Shown piece by piece: positions 62,244 to 64,000 of a DNA stretch of 64,000 nt. Under the pieces are notes generated by a model. It was given only the letters and a program-made list of their open reading frames with translations, ran no database searches and was not told where the DNA came from. Numbering within the stretch: position 1 is the stretch's first letter; each line of letters opens with the position of its first letter. The stretch spans positions 124,001 through 188,000 of the forward strand of contig CAWGXZ010000009.1 of the NCBI GenBank assembly GCA_963826695.1. The letters are read 5' to 3'. The position numbers and the translations under genes are program-made. The stretch is from CAWGXZ01 sp963826695. Lineage in GTDB: Bacteria; Pseudomonadota; Gammaproteobacteria; Burkholderiales; Burkholderiaceae_C.

Positions 62244-64000
62244 ATGGCCAAGAGGTTTAAGTTCAAAGGCGGATCGGGCAACGTTGACGACACCCTGGTC
62301 GGCACCAACCAGAACGACCAGATCGACGGGAAAGGCGGCAATGACACGCTGTCCGGCCTTGGCGGAATGGACAAGATCAAGGGCGGCAAGGGCAACGATG
62401 TCCTGATCGGCGGCGCGGGCAACGATTCGATCGATGGCGGCAAGGACTTCGACATTGCGAAGTACAGCGGCTCGAGCAGCGATTACCGCATCACGGCTGG
62501 CAAAGGCGGGGTAATCGTCACCGATTTGCGTGCCGGCGCACCCGACGGCGTCGATGTCGTGCGCCATGTCGAAGCACTGCAGTTCTCCAACGAAACCATT
62601 TACATCGACAGTCGCCATGGCCGAAGCGCGCCGGTGATTACGAGCAACGGCGGCGGCACGATCGCCTCCGCGAGCATCGCCGAGAACACCAGGGCGGTGA
62701 CCACCGTGGTCGCAGCCGATGCCGACCACGGCGACACCAAGAACTTCAGCATTGCCGGAGGTGCCGACGCGGCCAAGTTCGCGATCAACGCGAGGACCGG
62801 TGCGCTTTCGTTCATCAGCGCGCCCAACTTCGAGGCACCGACCGATGCGGGCGCCAACAACGTCTACGACGTCGTCGTGAAGGTCACCGACTCTGCTGGG
62901 CTGAGCGATACGCAGGCCCTCGCAGTGACGGTCACCAACGTGGCCGAGAACGCGCCGGTGATCACGAGCAACGGCGGCGGTGTGAGTGCTGCCCTGAACG
63001 TAGCCGAGAACTCCATTGCCGTGACCACGGTGGTGGCCACCGATGCCGATGCCGGTGACACCAGGACCTTCAGCATTGCCGGCGGCGTCGACGCGGCCAA
63101 GTTCGCGATCAACGCAGCGACCGGTGCGCTCTCGTTTGTCGCTGCACCGAACTTCGAAGCACCGACCGACATCGGCGGCAACAATGTCTACGACGTGATC
63201 GTGAAGGTCACCGATGCCGCCGGATTGAGCGACACGCAGGCCCTCGCGGTGACGGTCACCAATGTGGCCGAGAGTGCGCCGGTGATCACGAGCAACGGCG
63301 GCGGCGCGACCGCAGTTGCGAGCATTGCTGAGAACACCCGGGCGGTGACCACCGTGGTCGCGGCCGACGCGGATCTGGGCGACTCCAAGATATTCACCCT
63401 CGCTGGCGGCGCCGACGCGGCCAAGTTCGTGATCAACGCGGCCACAGGTGCGCTCTCGTTCATCGCCGCACCGAACTTCGAAGCTCCGACCGATAGTGGG
63501 CGGAACAACGTCTACGACGTCGTCGTAAGGGTCACCGACTCCGCCGGGCTGAGCGACACGCAGGCGCTCGCGGTAACGGTCACCAACGTCGCCGAGAACG
63601 CACCGGTCATCACGAGCAATGGCGGCGGCGCAACCGCCAGTGCAAGCATCGCAGAGAACAACTCGGCGGTGACCAGCGTTGCCGCGACCGACGCAGACCT
63701 TGGCGACAGCAGGACATTCAGCCTCGCGGGCGGCGCCGACGCAGCCAAGTTCACGATCAACGCGACCACCGGTGCGCTCTCGTTCATCGCTGCGCCGAAC
63801 TTCGAAGCACCGACCGACATGGGCGGCAACAACGTCTACGACGTCATCGTGAAGGTTACCGACTCCGCCGGTCTGATCGACACGCAGGCCCTCGCGGTGA
63901 CTGTCACCAACGTGGCCGAGAACGCGCCGGTGATCACGAGCAACGGCGGCGGCGCGACCGGCGCCGCGAGCGTTGCCGAGAACATCTCTGCCGTGACCAC
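62244..64000 (+). CDS. Large RTX / cadherin-like repeat surface protein (5' part, runs off window)
   Basis: ATG 62244 follows AAGGAG at 7 bases. The 585 visible codons have no Sec signal. Residues about 20-80 carry RTX nonapeptide-like calcium-binding repeats (GGNDTLSGLGG, GGKGNDVLIGGAGNDSIDGG), followed by a linker and tandem cadherin-like domains of exactly 108 residues (324 bp). They start APVITSNGGG at 62628, 62952, 63276, 63600 and 63924, each with FEAPTD...NNVYDVVVKVTDSAGLSDTQALAVTVTN in pieces. Secretion by a type I system is expected from the class; the C-terminal secretion signal is beyond the window. The protein is a likely adhesin or biofilm matrix protein. Confidence 0.88.
   Translation, partial: MAKRFKFKGGSGNVDDTLVGTNQNDQIDGKGGNDTLSGLGGMDKIKGGKGNDVLIGGAGNDSIDGGKDFDIAKYSGSSSDYRITAGKGGVIVTDLRAGAPDGVDVVRHVEALQFSNETIYIDSRHGRSAPVITSNGGGTIASASIAENTRAVTTVVAADADHGDTKNFSIAGGADAAKFAINARTGALSFISAPNFEAPTDAGANNVYDVVVKVTDSAGLSDTQALAVTVTNVAENAPVITSNGGGVSAALNVAENSIAVTTVVATDADAGDTRTFSIAGGVDAAKFAINAATGALSFVAAPNFEAPTDIGGNNVYDVIVKVTDAAGLSDTQALAVTVTNVAESAPVITSNGGGATAVASIAENTRAVTTVVAADADLGDSKIFTLAGGADAAKFVINAATGALSFIAAPNFEAPTDSGRNNVYDVVVRVTDSAGLSDTQALAVTVTNVAENAPVITSNGGGATASASIAENNSAVTSVAATDADLGDSRTFSLAGGADAAKFTINATTGALSFIAAPNFEAPTDMGGNNVYDVIVKVTDSAGLIDTQALAVTVTNVAENAPVITSNGGGATGAASVAENISAVT
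62628..63923 (+). repeat. Four tandem 324-bp cadherin-like repeats (fifth begins at 63924)
   Basis: The unit boundary APVITSNGGG recurs at exact 324-bp spacing. Units are highly similar in DNA, with differences concentrated at codon third positions and in a short variable stretch after GGG (TIASASIAEN, VSAALNVAEN, ATAVASIAEN, ATASASIAEN). Such arrays expand and contract by recombination and are prone to misassembly. Confidence 0.9.

Noticed and set aside
62187..63832. A ladder of similar minus-strand frames of 78-106 codons opposite the adhesin
   Set aside because: They are the antisense of the 324-bp repeats and repeat with the same period; no ribosome sites.
62628..64000. Regular repeats considered as a CRISPR array
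   Set aside because: The period is 324 bp and continuous in frame, encoding cadherin-like domains; there are no short repeats with unique spacers.

Overview
The window is very GC-rich chromosomal DNA with strongly GC-biased third codon positions. Gene content points to a betaproteobacterium of the order Burkholderiales: three Bug-type tripartite-tricarboxylate substrate-binding proteins, the glyQ-glyS-gmhB-plsC neighbourhood, corC-lnt, COG0523 GTPase-dksA-STAS protein-hslVU, a type III pantothenate kinase (coaX), msbA, and a beta-type dksA that has lost most zinc cysteines. This assignment is inference from gene families and order; no rRNA or tRNA gene is visible.

Layout. 1-4.6 kb: start of an ABC ATPase, a Bug protein, a split AtuA-type pair with a divergent LysR regulator, and a vapBC-like toxin-antitoxin pair with a palindromic operator. 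4.7-11 kb: large catalase katE, then a TatD / spermidine-synthase-like / GspE-type ATPase operon. 11-15.8 kb: membrane-anchored trypsin-like protease, MoxR ATPase, DUF58 and VWA proteins, YjbQ. 15.8-24.3 kb: a minus-strand housekeeping block (corC, lnt, glyQ, glyS, gmhB, plsC, YgjP-like peptidase, small proteins). 24.4-30.1 kb: COG0523 GTPase, dksA, STAS protein, hslV, hslU. 30.1-35.6 kb: broken coaX, small lipoprotein, coiled-coil membrane protein, msbA, AMP nucleosidase. 35.6-40 kb: a minor-pilin operon (pilE, fimT, pilW, pilX, pilV) without pilY1. 40-44.9 kb: broken purT, a truncated AEC transporter, pssA, a pair of long palindromic repeat elements, an internally deleted DUF808 protein, a nitroreductase. 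44.9-47.4 kb: TauD-type dioxygenase, Bug protein, isochorismatase-like hydrolase. 47.4-51.8 kb: a periplasmic copper-handling operon (His-tailed protein, TolC-like channel, multicopper oxidase, cupredoxin, CusF). 52-54.1 kb: persulfide/sulfur genes (ETHE1-like dioxygenase, deleted DUF302, two YeeE/YedE proteins). 54.2-61.2 kb: two glutathione transferases, SDR, broken luciferase-like oxidoreductase, Bug protein, aldo/keto reductase, lipoprotein esterase. 61.2-62.2 kb: a less GC-rich, apparently gene-poor stretch. 62.2-64 kb: the start of a large repetitive RTX/cadherin-like surface protein that runs off the window.

Two features cut across the annotation. First, many genes (coaX, pilW, purT, the LLM oxidoreductase and nearly every gene of the copper operon) are broken by single-base frameshifts. 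Almost all of them can be explained by one extra base that creates a GC dinucleotide, which suggests a systematic sequence error more than decay. Second, two small genes (DUF808 and DUF302) appear to have lost their middle in frame, between short matching motifs. The strongest undescribed-looking element is the tandem pair of roughly 190-nt palindromes at 42.9-43.5 kb. Their stems are preserved by a compensatory base-pair change between the copies.
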